From positions 62,001-126,000 of the forward strand of contig DATAJP010000001.1 of assembly GCA_036262055.1 (NCBI GenBank): a stretch of 64,000 nucleotides of DNA, read 5' to 3'. The notes under the pieces are model-generated. The model was not told the DNA's origin. It made no database searches and saw only the letters and a program-made list of their open reading frames with translations. Below, piece by piece: positions 18,339 to 27,191 of the stretch (position 1 is its first letter; every line of letters begins with the position of its first letter). Origin of the DNA: Ignavibacteria bacterium. Its GTDB lineage: Bacteria > Bacteroidota > Ignavibacteria > Tepidaquicellales > Tepidaquicellaceae. A program made the position numbers and the translations under genes.

Positions 18339-18405
18339 CTATACATAAAATCCCATAGTAATAAAATTCTTAAAATTTTCTTATTTTTAAAGATTGTTTT
18401 CGTTA

Positions 18406-18434
18406 TTGACAAAGTTGTAAATATTTGACACTTT
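18406..18434 (+). promoter_or_regulatory. Twin TTGACA upstream element (copy 1)
   Basis: TTGACAAA, ten variable bases, then TTTGACACTTT, lying 95-123 nt before the ATG at 18529. The same layout with identical spacing occurs at 20294-20322 before the next T9SS gene. One TTGACA may be a -35 box; the pair could also be an operator. Inference. Confidence 0.5.
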
Positions 18435-18528
18435 GCTTAATAATTTTAATCGAATTCGTAAAATTTTATTCCCCATAAAATTCGGAATTTGATACAAATT
18501 TTAATTATTCAAATTAAAGGAGAAAAAA

Positions 18529-20208
18529 ATGAAAGGAAAATTTACGCTACTTTATTTCCTTAGTCTTATTTTAGTGATGGGACTTTTAGTTGGTTTTATC
18601 AGCCAGATAACTGGAGACCCGAATGCAGATACTGCACCTGTAACCGAAAATACACCGGGAACAGGTTTTGAAGCAGATACAGGCAGACCTCTTACTTTCC
18701 CATACCCAACAGCATTTAATTTCAATTATTCAGCAATCCCAGGTCCGAACAGCGGAACTGTAGGTGCTATTATGAATGGCAGCCACTGGATTATGAATAA
18801 ATGGAATACGCCTAACATGTGGTACAGAAGAAATAATAATGGTCCTTCAGGCGGTCCCGGAACTCTTGCTGATTCTACGACTTACCCGGGTGCAGTCAGA
18901 GATTTGACAAACGGACCAGGCGGATTTGTATACGGCGGTTCAGCAACAAATCAGTTAAGAAGAATTAATCCTGCTACCGGTGCTACAATGGCAACCTTTA
19001 CAACAGCGGGCGCAATTTATAGAGCAATTGCTTATGATCCTAACAGAAAAGGTTTCTGGAACTGTGACTTTGGCGGAAACATTACCTGTTATGATACTGC
19101 AGGTGTTTTAAAAGGAACAATTACAACCATTGCAACAGCAAAATACGGCTTGGCATGGGATTCAACTTCAACAGCAGATTCTGCATGGTTATGGGTTTGG
19201 AACCAAGGTCCTGGCGGAACAGCTGCTACAACTGCTGAATTGTATAAATATCACGTTGCTTCTGGTACATTAAAAGCAACATATATCTTTAACCTTACCG
19301 GTCCCGGTGTTGGTATCGCAGGTGGTGCAGAATGTATGGTTGTTAATAACAAATTCATTCTTGCTTTGAACTGGCAGAACCAGGCAATTACAGGTTATGT
19401 ATTGAAAGATATGACTCCTTCAAACGTTCAATCAGTTATAACTCGTGGAAGCTTAAATAAAGCTATTCCTGATAATACTCCAGCTGGTATTGCAGATTCA
19501 TTCATGGTAACAGGTGGTGGAACTGTATTGGGAGTTGAAGTTGTAATTGACTCAATTGTTCATACCTGGTGTGGTGATTTAAAAGTCACTCTTACTCACG
19601 CAGGAAAAACCGATACTCTTGTCTCAAGAATGGGAACAGGTACATTCGGTTTAAGTCAGAATGATTTGATCAACGTAGCATTGAAAGATACAGCAACAAG
19701 AGGTATCTGGACAGCAACAGCAGCAGACTCAACTCCACAAGGTGGTTTCAGAGGAAGCTGGAGACCTGGATACAGAAGTGCACAGGATTCACTTGCTAAG
19801 TTCATAGGAACTTCAGCAGCAGGATCATGGGTAGTAAGAGTTTCTGATAATGCTTCAGGAGATTTGGGAACATGGCACAGATACACTGTGAGAATAACTA
19901 CCACTTCTGCATTAACAAACAATGAAGTGATTGCAAGCACAATCAGTGATTATACATTATCACAGAACTATCCAAATCCGTTCAATCCTTCAACAAAAAT
20001 AAACTTCTCAATTCCAAAAGCAGGGTTTACAACATTGAAAGTTTATGACATCTTGGGTAAAGAAGTAGCAACATTAGTAAATGGTATGCAGACCGCAGGT
20101 ACACATACTATAGACTTTAATGCAAGCAATCTTGCATCAGGAGCTTACTTCTATAGAATACAAGTAGGTGACTTTGTAGCTACAAAGAGAATGTTACTTA
20201 TTAAGTAA
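18529..20208 (+). CDS. T9SS-sorted surface protein with propeller-like region and P-domain
   Basis: A 559-aa protein behind an AAAGGAG ribosome site. Signal segment at residues 4-27. About 55-300 form a propeller-like region (FVYGGSATNQLRRINPATG, WLWVWNQGP). About 303-455 hold a proprotein-convertase-type P-domain (IPDNTPAGIADSF, CGDLKVTLTHAGKTDTL, SWVVRVSDNASGDLG). SQNYPNPFNPST and a complete sorting domain ending TKRMLLIK follow. The P-domain here is not next to a protease, so it probably acts as a binding or folding module. The P-domain DNA is nearly identical to that of the next gene. Confidence 0.87.
   Translation: MKGKFTLLYFLSLILVMGLLVGFISQITGDPNADTAPVTENTPGTGFEADTGRPLTFPYPTAFNFNYSAIPGPNSGTVGAIMNGSHWIMNKWNTPNMWYRRNNNGPSGGPGTLADSTTYPGAVRDLTNGPGGFVYGGSATNQLRRINPATGATMATFTTAGAIYRAIAYDPNRKGFWNCDFGGNITCYDTAGVLKGTITTIATAKYGLAWDSTSTADSAWLWVWNQGPGGTAATTAELYKYHVASGTLKATYIFNLTGPGVGIAGGAECMVVNNKFILALNWQNQAITGYVLKDMTPSNVQSVITRGSLNKAIPDNTPAGIADSFMVTGGGTVLGVEVVIDSIVHTWCGDLKVTLTHAGKTDTLVSRMGTGTFGLSQNDLINVALKDTATRGIWTATAADSTPQGGFRGSWRPGYRSAQDSLAKFIGTSAAGSWVVRVSDNASGDLGTWHRYTVRITTTSALTNNEVIASTISDYTLSQNYPNPFNPSTKINFSIPKAGFTTLKVYDILGKEVATLVNGMQTAGTHTIDFNASNLASGAYFYRIQVGDFVATKRMLLIK
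19441..19893 (+). repeat. 453-bp P-domain module, copy 1
   Basis: Encodes RGSLNKAIPDN through RYTVR. It matches 21527-21979 at a constant offset of 2086 nt, with about sixteen substitutions by eye, all silent as far as I can tell. The flanks diverge quickly. Confidence 0.9.
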
Positions 20209-20234
20209 TTTAGATTTAAAACGTATTTATTATC

Positions 20235-20262
20235 AAAAAAGGGGCGAAAGCCCCTTTTTTGT
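20235..20262 (+). terminator. Terminator with GAAA loop
   Basis: AAAAAAGGGGC/GCCCCTTTTTT stem closing a GAAA loop, followed by GTTT. It lies 26 nt after the stop of the second tandem T9SS gene. Confidence 0.9.
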
Positions 20263-20293
20263 TTCATATTGATTTTATGTTAGCCTTTTTTGA

Positions 20294-20322
20294 TTGACAA
20301 ATAGATAATAATTTGACACTTT
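20294..20322 (+). promoter_or_regulatory. Twin TTGACA upstream element (copy 2)
   Basis: TTGACAAA, ten bases, TTTGACACTTT, with the same spacing as 18406-18434, here 86-114 nt before the ATG at 20408. The bases between the two boxes differ, so the boxes themselves look conserved. Confidence 0.5.
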
Positions 20323-20407
20323 ACTTTGCTTATTAATAGTAATTCAGAATTAATATTTTCCATTCAAAATAAGATTTATTAAATTAAACCCCAAAAAGGA
20401 GAATTAA

Positions 20408-22294
20408 ATGAGAGTAAGAAAATTACTGTTATATTTTATTCCGTTATTGGTTGTTTCGATTGTTTTTTTCGGATACAAAAATAGCGAAGTAAAAAATACC
20501 GCAACTTCATTAACAGAAGCTTACGGCACAGATTATAAAGTTCCTACCTATGAACCCGGCTTTATAGATGCAATAGGTTCATGGTCAACAGGAGCTTTAG
20601 CTTTATCAAGATATTATTCAGGCGGTGTTGGTTATTCAAGAAATGATACAGGATGGATTTATACATGGGGCGGTGATTCGGTTGGTGCCGGAAAACCTTC
20701 AAGAACAGTTTACAGGTATAATGTTAATACCAATGTATGGTCTCAAGTAGCGCCTTACCCTGATTCAATCAGGATATGCGCATCAGCAAGATTGGGAGAT
20801 TCTCTTTACGGTATGGGCGGTATTAACATATTCGGCGGAACAGCTCCTCCGGTAGCAGCTATGTATATGTATAATGTAAATACTAATACATGGTCAACAA
20901 AAGCACCTCTGCCTCAAGCTTTATATTTTAATAGAGCCGCCGGTTATCAGGATAGTTTGATTTATCATGTTGGTGGATATACCGGTGCAGTGTCTGTAAA
21001 TAATGTTTATCTCTATAATGCAAAAACAAACACATGGAGAAACGCAACTCCGCTACCTATAGGAACCGCTGAAGGTGCATGTACAATTGTTGGTGATACG
21101 ATTGTTTACGTCGGTGGATTACAAGGCGGTGTTGTTGTGGGCACAACTTACAGAGGTGTCATCAGTCAGTCAGACAGAAGTGTTATTACCTGGACAACAG
21201 GTGCGTCATATCCAACCGGTGTTAAATACAGAATGAATGCATATAATTGGGGCAGCAAAGGAGCATTAGTCGTTGGCGGCGCTGTATCAGGATTTACCGG
21301 AACAAACACAACTTATTTATACAGCCCCGGTGCTAATACCTGGACTCTTCAACAAAATAAACCTACAGTTATCTGCGCATATCAGGGTGGTGTTGTAAAT
21401 TACTCGAGTGGTATTGCAAAATGCGTTATCGCAGGCGGTGTTGGCTCAGGTGCTTTGACCGGAGCTAACGAAATATTTACTGATACTTTAAGTACACCTC
21501 CTCCTCCAAGCATTCAGACAACAATCACCCGCGGAAGCTTGAACAAAGCTATTCCTGATAATACTCCAGCTGGTATTGCAGATTCATTCATGGTAACAGG
21601 TGGCGGAACTGTATTGGGAGTTGAAGTTGTAATTGACTCAATTGTTCATACCTGGTGTGGTGATTTAAAAGTCACTCTTACTCACGCAGGAAAAACCGAT
21701 ACACTTGTCTCAAGAATGGGAACAGGAACATTCGGATTAAGCCAGAATGATTTAATCAATGTAGCATTAAAAGATACAGCAACAAGAGGTATCTGGACAG
21801 CAACAGCAGCAGACTCAACTCCACAAGGTGGATTCAGAGGAAGCTGGAGACCTGGATACAGAAGTGCACAGGATTCACTTGCTAAGTTCATAGGAACTTC
21901 AGCAGCAGGATCATGGGTAGTAAGAGTTTCTGATAATGCTTCGGGAGATTTGGGAACATGGCACAGATATACTGTGAGAGTTACAACAACTACTCCATTG
22001 ACAAATACTGAAACTAATGTATCAGTATTAAATGATTATTCATTGTCACAAAACTATCCAAATCCGTTCAACCCGACAACAAAGATTAACTTCTCAATTC
22101 CAAAGTCAGGACTTACAACATTGAAAGTTTATGACATCTTAGGAAAAGAGGTAGCAACTTTAGTAAACGGATTCCAGAATGCAGGAAATTTTGTAGTTGA
22201 ATTTGATGCAAGCAGATTGGCATCAGGTGCATACTTCTACAGACTGGAAGTTAACGGTTTTGTAAATACAAAGAAAATGTTGCTCATCAAGTAA
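20408..22294 (+). CDS. T9SS-sorted surface protein with Kelch propeller and P-domain
   Basis: A 628-aa protein behind AAAAAGGAG. Signal segment at residues 4-24. About 60-360 contain Kelch-type repeats (YRYNVNTNVWSQVAPYP, MYNVNTNTWSTKAPLP, YNAKTNTWRNATPLP), predicting a six-bladed propeller. A short PPPP linker leads to a P-domain (about 372-525) identical over nearly all of its length to that of the preceding gene. SQNYPNPFNPTT and a sorting domain ending TKKMLLIK complete it. The different propellers attached to the same P-domain point to domain shuffling. Surface location inferred. Confidence 0.88.
   Translation: MRVRKLLLYFIPLLVVSIVFFGYKNSEVKNTATSLTEAYGTDYKVPTYEPGFIDAIGSWSTGALALSRYYSGGVGYSRNDTGWIYTWGGDSVGAGKPSRTVYRYNVNTNVWSQVAPYPDSIRICASARLGDSLYGMGGINIFGGTAPPVAAMYMYNVNTNTWSTKAPLPQALYFNRAAGYQDSLIYHVGGYTGAVSVNNVYLYNAKTNTWRNATPLPIGTAEGACTIVGDTIVYVGGLQGGVVVGTTYRGVISQSDRSVITWTTGASYPTGVKYRMNAYNWGSKGALVVGGAVSGFTGTNTTYLYSPGANTWTLQQNKPTVICAYQGGVVNYSSGIAKCVIAGGVGSGALTGANEIFTDTLSTPPPPSIQTTITRGSLNKAIPDNTPAGIADSFMVTGGGTVLGVEVVIDSIVHTWCGDLKVTLTHAGKTDTLVSRMGTGTFGLSQNDLINVALKDTATRGIWTATAADSTPQGGFRGSWRPGYRSAQDSLAKFIGTSAAGSWVVRVSDNASGDLGTWHRYTVRVTTTTPLTNTETNVSVLNDYSLSQNYPNPFNPTTKINFSIPKSGLTTLKVYDILGKEVATLVNGFQNAGNFVVEFDASRLASGAYFYRLEVNGFVNTKKMLLIK
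21527..21979 (+). repeat. 453-bp P-domain module, copy 2
   Basis: Direct repeat of 19441-19893; see that entry. Its N-terminal neighbour is a Kelch propeller rather than the propeller of the first gene. Confidence 0.9.
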
Positions 22295-22325
22295 TTTAAA
22301 AGTAATATTTCTTGAATTGAAATTT

Positions 22326-22359
22326 AAAACCCTTTCAAAGAAATTTGAAAGGGTTTTTT
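22326..22359 (+). terminator. Terminator with GAAA loop
   Basis: AAAACCCTTTCAAA pairs with TTTGAAAGGGTTTT across GAAA, followed by TT. It follows the third tandem T9SS gene and precedes pgk. Confidence 0.9.
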
Positions 22360-22416
22360 ATTGTCTTATTCCAACCCTTCATTTAACTTCAAATAATTAA
22401 TAATGCAAAATTAATC

Positions 22417-23634
22417 ATGGCAAAGCTAACTTTACAAAATTTAATCGACCAGAATAAAATTTCAGGAAAAAGAGTTCTTGTAAGAGTTGATTTCAATGTT
22501 CCTCTCGATGAAAACAGAGTCATAACCGATCCGAAGAGAATCATAGAAACTCGTGACACAATAAATGCAATTACATCAAACGGAGGCAAATGTATTTTAA
22601 TGAGTCATCTTGGACGTCCAAAAGGCGAAGTAAATCCGAAATATTCTCTTAATGTGGTTGCTGAATATATGACCAAGTGGCTGGATAAGCAGATTCTTTT
22701 TTCTGATGACTGCATGAGTGATGATAATCTCACAGTAATTGATAACATGAACCAAGGTGATATTTTGCTTCTTGAAAATCTGAGATTCTATAAACAGGAA
22801 GAAAAAAATGACCCTGAATTTGCAAAGAAACTGGCAAGATATGGTGATATATATGTGAATGATGCTTTCGGGACTGCTCACCGCGCACATGCTTCGACAG
22901 AAGGAGTGACGCACTTTATCGATACCTGTGCAGCGGGTTATCTTATGGAAAAAGAAATCATGTATTTATCAGATGCTGTTAATAATCCCAAAAAACCTTT
23001 GTGCGCAATCCTTGGCGGTTCAAAAATCTCAGGAAAGATTGATGTGATTGAAAATCTTTTGACCAAAGCTGATAAAATCTTAATCGGCGGCGGAATGATG
23101 TTCACGTTTTATAAAGCACTTGGATTTGAAATAGGGAAATCGATTCTTGAAGAAGATAAAATCGAGCTTGCAAAAGAGCTTTATGAAAAAGCTAAACAAA
23201 TGGGAAAAGAAATTACGCTTCCGATTGATTTTGTAATTGCAGATAAGTTTGCTGAAGATGCGCAGTTTAATATAATTGAGTTTGACAGAGTGACGGGGGA
23301 TTATGTTAACTGGATGGGAATGGATATCGGTCCTGAGACGATAAAGAAATTCAGAAAAGAAATTTTGGATTCAAAAACAATTGTATGGAATGGTCCGATG
23401 GGAGTTTTTGAAATGGATAACTTTGCAAAGGGAACTTTTGAAGTAGCAAATGCTCTTGCGGAGGCAACACAAAACGGTGCAACTACAATTGTTGGAGGAG
23501 GTGATTCTGCTGCTGCAATTGCAAAGGCAGGATTGGAAAATTCTGTTACTCACGTTTCAACGGGTGGCGGAGCATCACTTGAATATCTTGAAGGAAAGAA
23601 ACTTCCGGGAATAGAAGCGTTAACTAACGTATAA
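22417..23634 (+). CDS. pgk: Phosphoglycerate kinase
   Basis: Glycolytic enzyme that transfers phosphate between 1,3-bisphosphoglycerate and ADP. The 405-aa protein has the N-terminal VLVRVDFNVPL signature, MSHLGRPKG, LLENLRFYKQE, LGGSKISGKIDVI, the nucleotide-binding WNGPMGVFE and the C-terminal GGGDSAAAI motif, so it is complete. It starts with ATG after the terminator of the T9SS cluster and ends one base from the convergent lpxC/fabZ stop. The second glycolytic gene of the window, gpmA, is 30 kb away. Confidence 0.97.
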   Translation: MAKLTLQNLIDQNKISGKRVLVRVDFNVPLDENRVITDPKRIIETRDTINAITSNGGKCILMSHLGRPKGEVNPKYSLNVVAEYMTKWLDKQILFSDDCMSDDNLTVIDNMNQGDILLLENLRFYKQEEKNDPEFAKKLARYGDIYVNDAFGTAHRAHASTEGVTHFIDTCAAGYLMEKEIMYLSDAVNNPKKPLCAILGGSKISGKIDVIENLLTKADKILIGGGMMFTFYKALGFEIGKSILEEDKIELAKELYEKAKQMGKEITLPIDFVIADKFAEDAQFNIIEFDRVTGDYVNWMGMDIGPETIKKFRKEILDSKTIVWNGPMGVFEMDNFAKGTFEVANALAEATQNGATTIVGGGDSAAAIAKAGLENSVTHVSTGGGASLEYLEGKKLPGIEALTNV

Positions 23635-23635
23635 A

Positions 23636-25042
23636 TTATTTATCTACAATTGCAGCCGTCATTTCAGCTTCGGCTGCAATTTCTCCGCCAAGCATGTTTT
23701 TATATGCTTTGCCTTCGAATTTACATATACCGCGTTTAAAAGAAACGAGGTTGATTTCATAAATAATCTGGTCTCCGGGGGTAATTGGTTTTCTGAATCT
23801 TGCTTTCTCGATTGATGCAAAGAATGCAAGTTTGTTTTCGGGATTTTCCAGAGTATTAAGAATCAATAAACCACCGCATTGCGCCATGCCTTCGACAATT
23901 AAAACACCGGGAAAAACTTTTCGAGAAGGGAAATGACCCTGAAAAAAATATTCGTTGTAAGTAACGTTTTTAATGCCTATGATTTTCTTTTCTATTTCTA
24001 TATCAATTACTCTATCAACCAACAAAAACGGATAACGGTGAGGCATTACTTTCAAAATTGCTTCTATGTCCATTACAATGTTGTTTGTTTTCATTATATG
24101 AAACTTCATCTCAATTTTTTTCTGCAGATAAAGCTTGCGAAGCATTTTTGTGAACTCAACATTTGCAGCGTGTCCGGGTCTTGCTGCCAGAATCTGACCT
24201 TTTACCGGCGCGCCAATTAAAGCTAAATCACCGATAAGGTCAAGAAGCTTATGTCTGGCAGGTTCGTTTTTAAAACGAAGGGTTTTGTTGTTCAGAATAC
24301 CATTAGAGCCAAGTATTACACTTTCCTGAATGCCAAGTTTTTTCTTCGTAGCTTCAAATTCACCTTCACTGTAGTCTTTGTCAACAATAACAATTGCATT
24401 GTTGATATCTCCGCCTTTTATAAGACCCTGTTCGCGAAGCATCTCAAGTTCTTTGACAAAACAAAACGTTCTTGAGGGTGCAAACTCAGTTTCAAATTCA
24501 TTCTGTAAGCTGAACAGTCCCGTATGTTGAACTCCCAATGCAGGGTTATTAAAATCAATCATAACCGAAACTCTGAAATCATCCTTTAAGGGAAGAGCAA
24601 CGATGTCGATTCCTTTTTTCTCATCCTGATAATGAATAGTGTCTTCAATAACAAGATAATCACGTTTTGCATTTTGCTCAATGATGCCTGCGCTCTTTAA
24701 AGTTTTAACATATTCAATTGCGCTTCCATCCATTATCGGTGTTTCGTTGTTATCAAGCTCGACAATCAGATTATCAACTTCACATCCCATAATTGCAGCA
24801 AGAACATGCTCAACAGTATGAACTTCCACACCATTCATTTCAAGAGTAGTTCCTCTTGAAATGTCTTTTACATGGTCAACGTCAGCGGGTATTTCGGGTG
24901 AGTCAGGAATGTCAATTCTTTTGAATTTAATTCCATAATCTTCAGGAGCGGGTTTGAATGTCATGTTTGATTTATTTCCCGTATGAAGTCCGACTCCCGA
25001 TAGAGTTACCTTTTTTGAAATTGTTCTTTGCTTTTCTAACAT
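23636..25042 (-). CDS. lpxC/fabZ: Bifunctional UDP-3-O-acyl-GlcNAc deacetylase / 3-hydroxyacyl-ACP dehydratase
   Basis: A natural fusion of 468 aa. Residues 1 to about 310 are LpxC, the committed step of lipid A synthesis, with HTVEHVLAA and the zinc-site segment RHKLLDLIGD. Residues about 320-468 are FabZ, which dehydrates 3-hydroxyacyl-ACP in fatty-acid synthesis, with MPHRYPFLLVDR, the catalytic GHFP and VEGMAQ. The fusion is characteristic of Bacteroidota and Chlorobiota relatives and ties the shared hydroxyacyl-ACP pool to both pathways. It starts 4 nt after lpxD on the minus strand. Confidence 0.96.
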   Translation of the reverse strand: MLEKQRTISKKVTLSGVGLHTGNKSNMTFKPAPEDYGIKFKRIDIPDSPEIPADVDHVKDISRGTTLEMNGVEVHTVEHVLAAIMGCEVDNLIVELDNNETPIMDGSAIEYVKTLKSAGIIEQNAKRDYLVIEDTIHYQDEKKGIDIVALPLKDDFRVSVMIDFNNPALGVQHTGLFSLQNEFETEFAPSRTFCFVKELEMLREQGLIKGGDINNAIVIVDKDYSEGEFEATKKKLGIQESVILGSNGILNNKTLRFKNEPARHKLLDLIGDLALIGAPVKGQILAARPGHAANVEFTKMLRKLYLQKKIEMKFHIMKTNNIVMDIEAILKVMPHRYPFLLVDRVIDIEIEKKIIGIKNVTYNEYFFQGHFPSRKVFPGVLIVEGMAQCGGLLILNTLENPENKLAFFASIEKARFRKPITPGDQIIYEINLVSFKRGICKFEGKAYKNMLGGEIAAEAEMTAAIVDK

Positions 25043-25046
25043 AGAA

Positions 25047-26030
25047 TTATTTGTTTGAGAGCTTTCTTAACGACGCTTCAATTTTTAAATCCTCACGGTG
25101 AGGTTTCGCTCTGTAACCTGTATATAAGCCGGGCTGCGAAATTGATTTGGATACATTTGATGCCGCACCGATTATAACGTCATCACAGAGGGTTAAATGC
25201 CCGGCGATTCCGACTTTTCCGCCAATCATACAGCGCTTGCCGATTTTTGTAGAGCCTGCTATTCCGGTGTGAGCTGCGATGACAGTGTTTTCACCGATTT
25301 CAACATTGTGTGCAATTTGTATCTGATTATCAAGCTTGACACCTTTAGAAATTAATGTTTCACCGATTGTAGCACGGTCTATGCATGTGTTGCTTCCTAT
25401 TTCGACGTCGTCTTCGATTTTAACGATTCCTTTTTGAGGAATTTTCAGATAGCTCCCATCTTCATTTTTTGCATGTCCAAAGCCATCACATCCGATAATT
25501 GTTCCCGAGTGAATTATTACCCTGTCACCAATTTCACAATTTTTATAAATTACTACATTAGGATAAATTATACAATTCTTTCCAACTTTAACGGATTTAT
25601 CAATCGAGCAGTTAGAATAAATTTTTGTTCCCTCGCCTATAGAGCTATTATCGCCGATCTTTACAAAGTCATCTATGAATGTTTTTTCACCTAAAGAAAC
25701 ATCTGTTCCAATTGCGCAATAATTGGATATTCCTTCTTCTGAGGTATGTTCATCTTTGTTAAATATGTCAATGAGTTTAAGGAATGCGCGGTAAGGATCA
25801 GGCACTCTTATTATGGTTAAATCATTTCTTTGTGATTTAATATTAAAAGTTTCCGATAATAATATTGCGCCTGCGGAGGTAGTATTAAAAAATTTTTCGT
25901 AGAGTGGATTTGAAATGAACGTAATTTCATTGCGGGAAGCGGTTTCAATCTTTCCGACGTTTACAATGTCTAAGTTCTTATCTCCTGATAACGCTCCGTT
26001 TAGCAGTTCGGCTATCTCGCCGGCTTTCAT
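25047..26030 (-). CDS. lpxD: UDP-3-O-(3-hydroxyacyl)glucosamine N-acyltransferase
   Basis: Third step of lipid A synthesis. The 327-aa protein has an N-terminal uridine-binding domain (about 1-95) and then a left-handed beta-helix of hexapeptide repeats ([31 protein letters not shown]). The catalytic His is expected in [19 protein letters not shown]. The C-terminus carries the usual short helix. It lies between the second skp-like gene (1-nt gap) and lpxC/fabZ, matching the standard envelope cluster order. Confidence 0.95.
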   Translation of the reverse strand: MKAGEIAELLNGALSGDKNLDIVNVGKIETASRNEITFISNPLYEKFFNTTSAGAILLSETFNIKSQRNDLTIIRVPDPYRAFLKLIDIFNKDEHTSEEGISNYCAIGTDVSLGEKTFIDDFVKIGDNSSIGEGTKIYSNCSIDKSVKVGKNCIIYPNVVIYKNCEIGDRVIIHSGTIIGCDGFGHAKNEDGSYLKIPQKGIVKIEDDVEIGSNTCIDRATIGETLISKGVKLDNQIQIAHNVEIGENTVIAAHTGIAGSTKIGKRCMIGGKVGIAGHLTLCDDVIIGAASNVSKSISQPGLYTGYRAKPHREDLKIEASLRKLSNK

Positions 26031-26031
26031 T

Positions 26032-26562
26032 TTATTTCCCTTCGATAACTTTCAAAACTTTTGCGGTTAAGTCATTTCTCTCGTTTACAAATAAGAGAGA
26101 AATGCTTCCGCTCCGGTCAATTACATAGTCATAATCTTCATTGGTGGCAACAGTTTGTATTGCAAGAAAGATTCTGTCCTGCACGGGCTTCATAAATTCC
26201 GCCTGTTTCTGAAAATACTCGCCGTTTTCACCAAATTTCTGAACCTTAAAGTTATTTATATTTGTTTCAAGAGTCTGGATATCCTGGGTTCTTTGTTGTT
26301 TAAGCTGGTCAGTAAGAATAAGCTTTTTCTTTTCAAAGTCCTCTTTCATCAGCTTTAAACTATCCTGAAGTGTTGTCAACTGAGTCTGCCATTCGGCTAC
26401 AAGATTATCGAGGCGTGTTTTTGCATCGCGTGATTCCTGCATTGCGTCTATTATTTTCTTGGTATCAACATAGCCAATCTTTGACTGAGCATATAATCTA
26501 AAAGGAATACAAAGTGAAATTAAGAAAAATAATATTCCTGTTTTTATGATGAGATTTTTCAT
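26032..26562 (-). CDS. OmpH/Skp-family periplasmic chaperone (second copy)
   Basis: A 176-aa protein with a signal peptide (residues 1-25, ending LYAQ), then [11 protein letters not shown] and a long charged coiled-coil (about 40-120). The domain is closed by [15 protein letters not shown], the standard OmpH/Skp layout in which the helices form tentacles that hold unfolded outer-membrane proteins. It is one of two tandem paralogues after bamA; the two are quite diverged, so this is an old duplication. Confidence 0.88.
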   Translation of the reverse strand: MKNLIIKTGILFFLISLCIPFRLYAQSKIGYVDTKKIIDAMQESRDAKTRLDNLVAEWQTQLTTLQDSLKLMKEDFEKKKLILTDQLKQQRTQDIQTLETNINNFKVQKFGENGEYFQKQAEFMKPVQDRIFLAIQTVATNEDYDYVIDRSGSISLLFVNERNDLTAKVLKVIEGK

Positions 26563-26586
26563 GAAAGATTTAAGAGTTAACTGAAA

Positions 26587-27153
26587 TTATTTCAGCTTAT
26601 CAAGAACTTTAAATGTTATGTCGAAATTCTTATCTCCATAGAGAAGTCCTCCTGAAGCTTTATCTAACACAAACGTCAGTCCCATTTCTTTTGCGAGCGA
26701 TTCTATGGTTTTATTAATTTTATCATATAAAGGTTTTGAAAGCTCCTGTCTTCTGTTATAAACTTCCTGCTGGACATACTGGTCATAATTTTTTAAATCT
26801 TCTTCAAGCTGTGCAAGGTTCATACGCATGTTGCTGATTTGGTCATTCAATGCTTTCAGTTCTTCATTGCTTTTCACTGCACCGCTTTCAACCTTTTGCT
26901 GAGCGTCTGTATATGCAATTGCAAACAAAGAATCCTGCTCTTTATAAGACAGCGCTTTGGTTCTCAATGTATCAAGAAATTTATCCCTGAATGCTTCAAG
27001 GTCGGTAGTAAGCTGTATAGCTTCGGGCAATTGTTTTAGAATTACCTCGCTGTCAACATAACCGAATTTCATCTGGGCATAAGAATCTTTAGCAAATCCG
27101 CTCAGGATGAATAAAGCTATAAATATCCCTGCCTTTAAAAAAATGTTTTTCAA
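26587..27153 (-). CDS. OmpH/Skp-family periplasmic chaperone (first copy)
   Basis: A 188-aa protein with a signal peptide ending near DSYAQ, then MKFGYVDSEVILKQLPEA, a coiled-coil of about 100 residues and LTFVLDKASGGLLYGDKNFDIT. It fits the OmpH/Skp chaperone fold. It lies 38 nt after bamA on the same strand, behind an AAAAGGAGAAC ribosome site. With the next gene it forms a tandem chaperone pair; whether they form mixed trimers is unknown. Confidence 0.9.
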   Translation of the reverse strand: MKNIFLKAGIFIALFILSGFAKDSYAQMKFGYVDSEVILKQLPEAIQLTTDLEAFRDKFLDTLRTKALSYKEQDSLFAIAYTDAQQKVESGAVKSNEELKALNDQISNMRMNLAQLEEDLKNYDQYVQQEVYNRRQELSKPLYDKINKTIESLAKEMGLTFVLDKASGGLLYGDKNFDITFKVLDKLK

Positions 27154-27191
27154 AAATAGTTCTCCTTTTGTTTAAATTATAAAATTTATAT

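Noticed and set aside
19441-21979. Possibility that the repeated P-domain DNA is an assembly artefact
   Set aside because: The two copies differ at many silent positions and sit in different gene contexts, so they are two real sequences.
23933-24475. Plus-strand frames opposite lpxC/fabZ
   Set aside because: They are shadows of the fusion enzyme, rich in Phe/Tyr/Asn as expected from antisense A/T-rich DNA.
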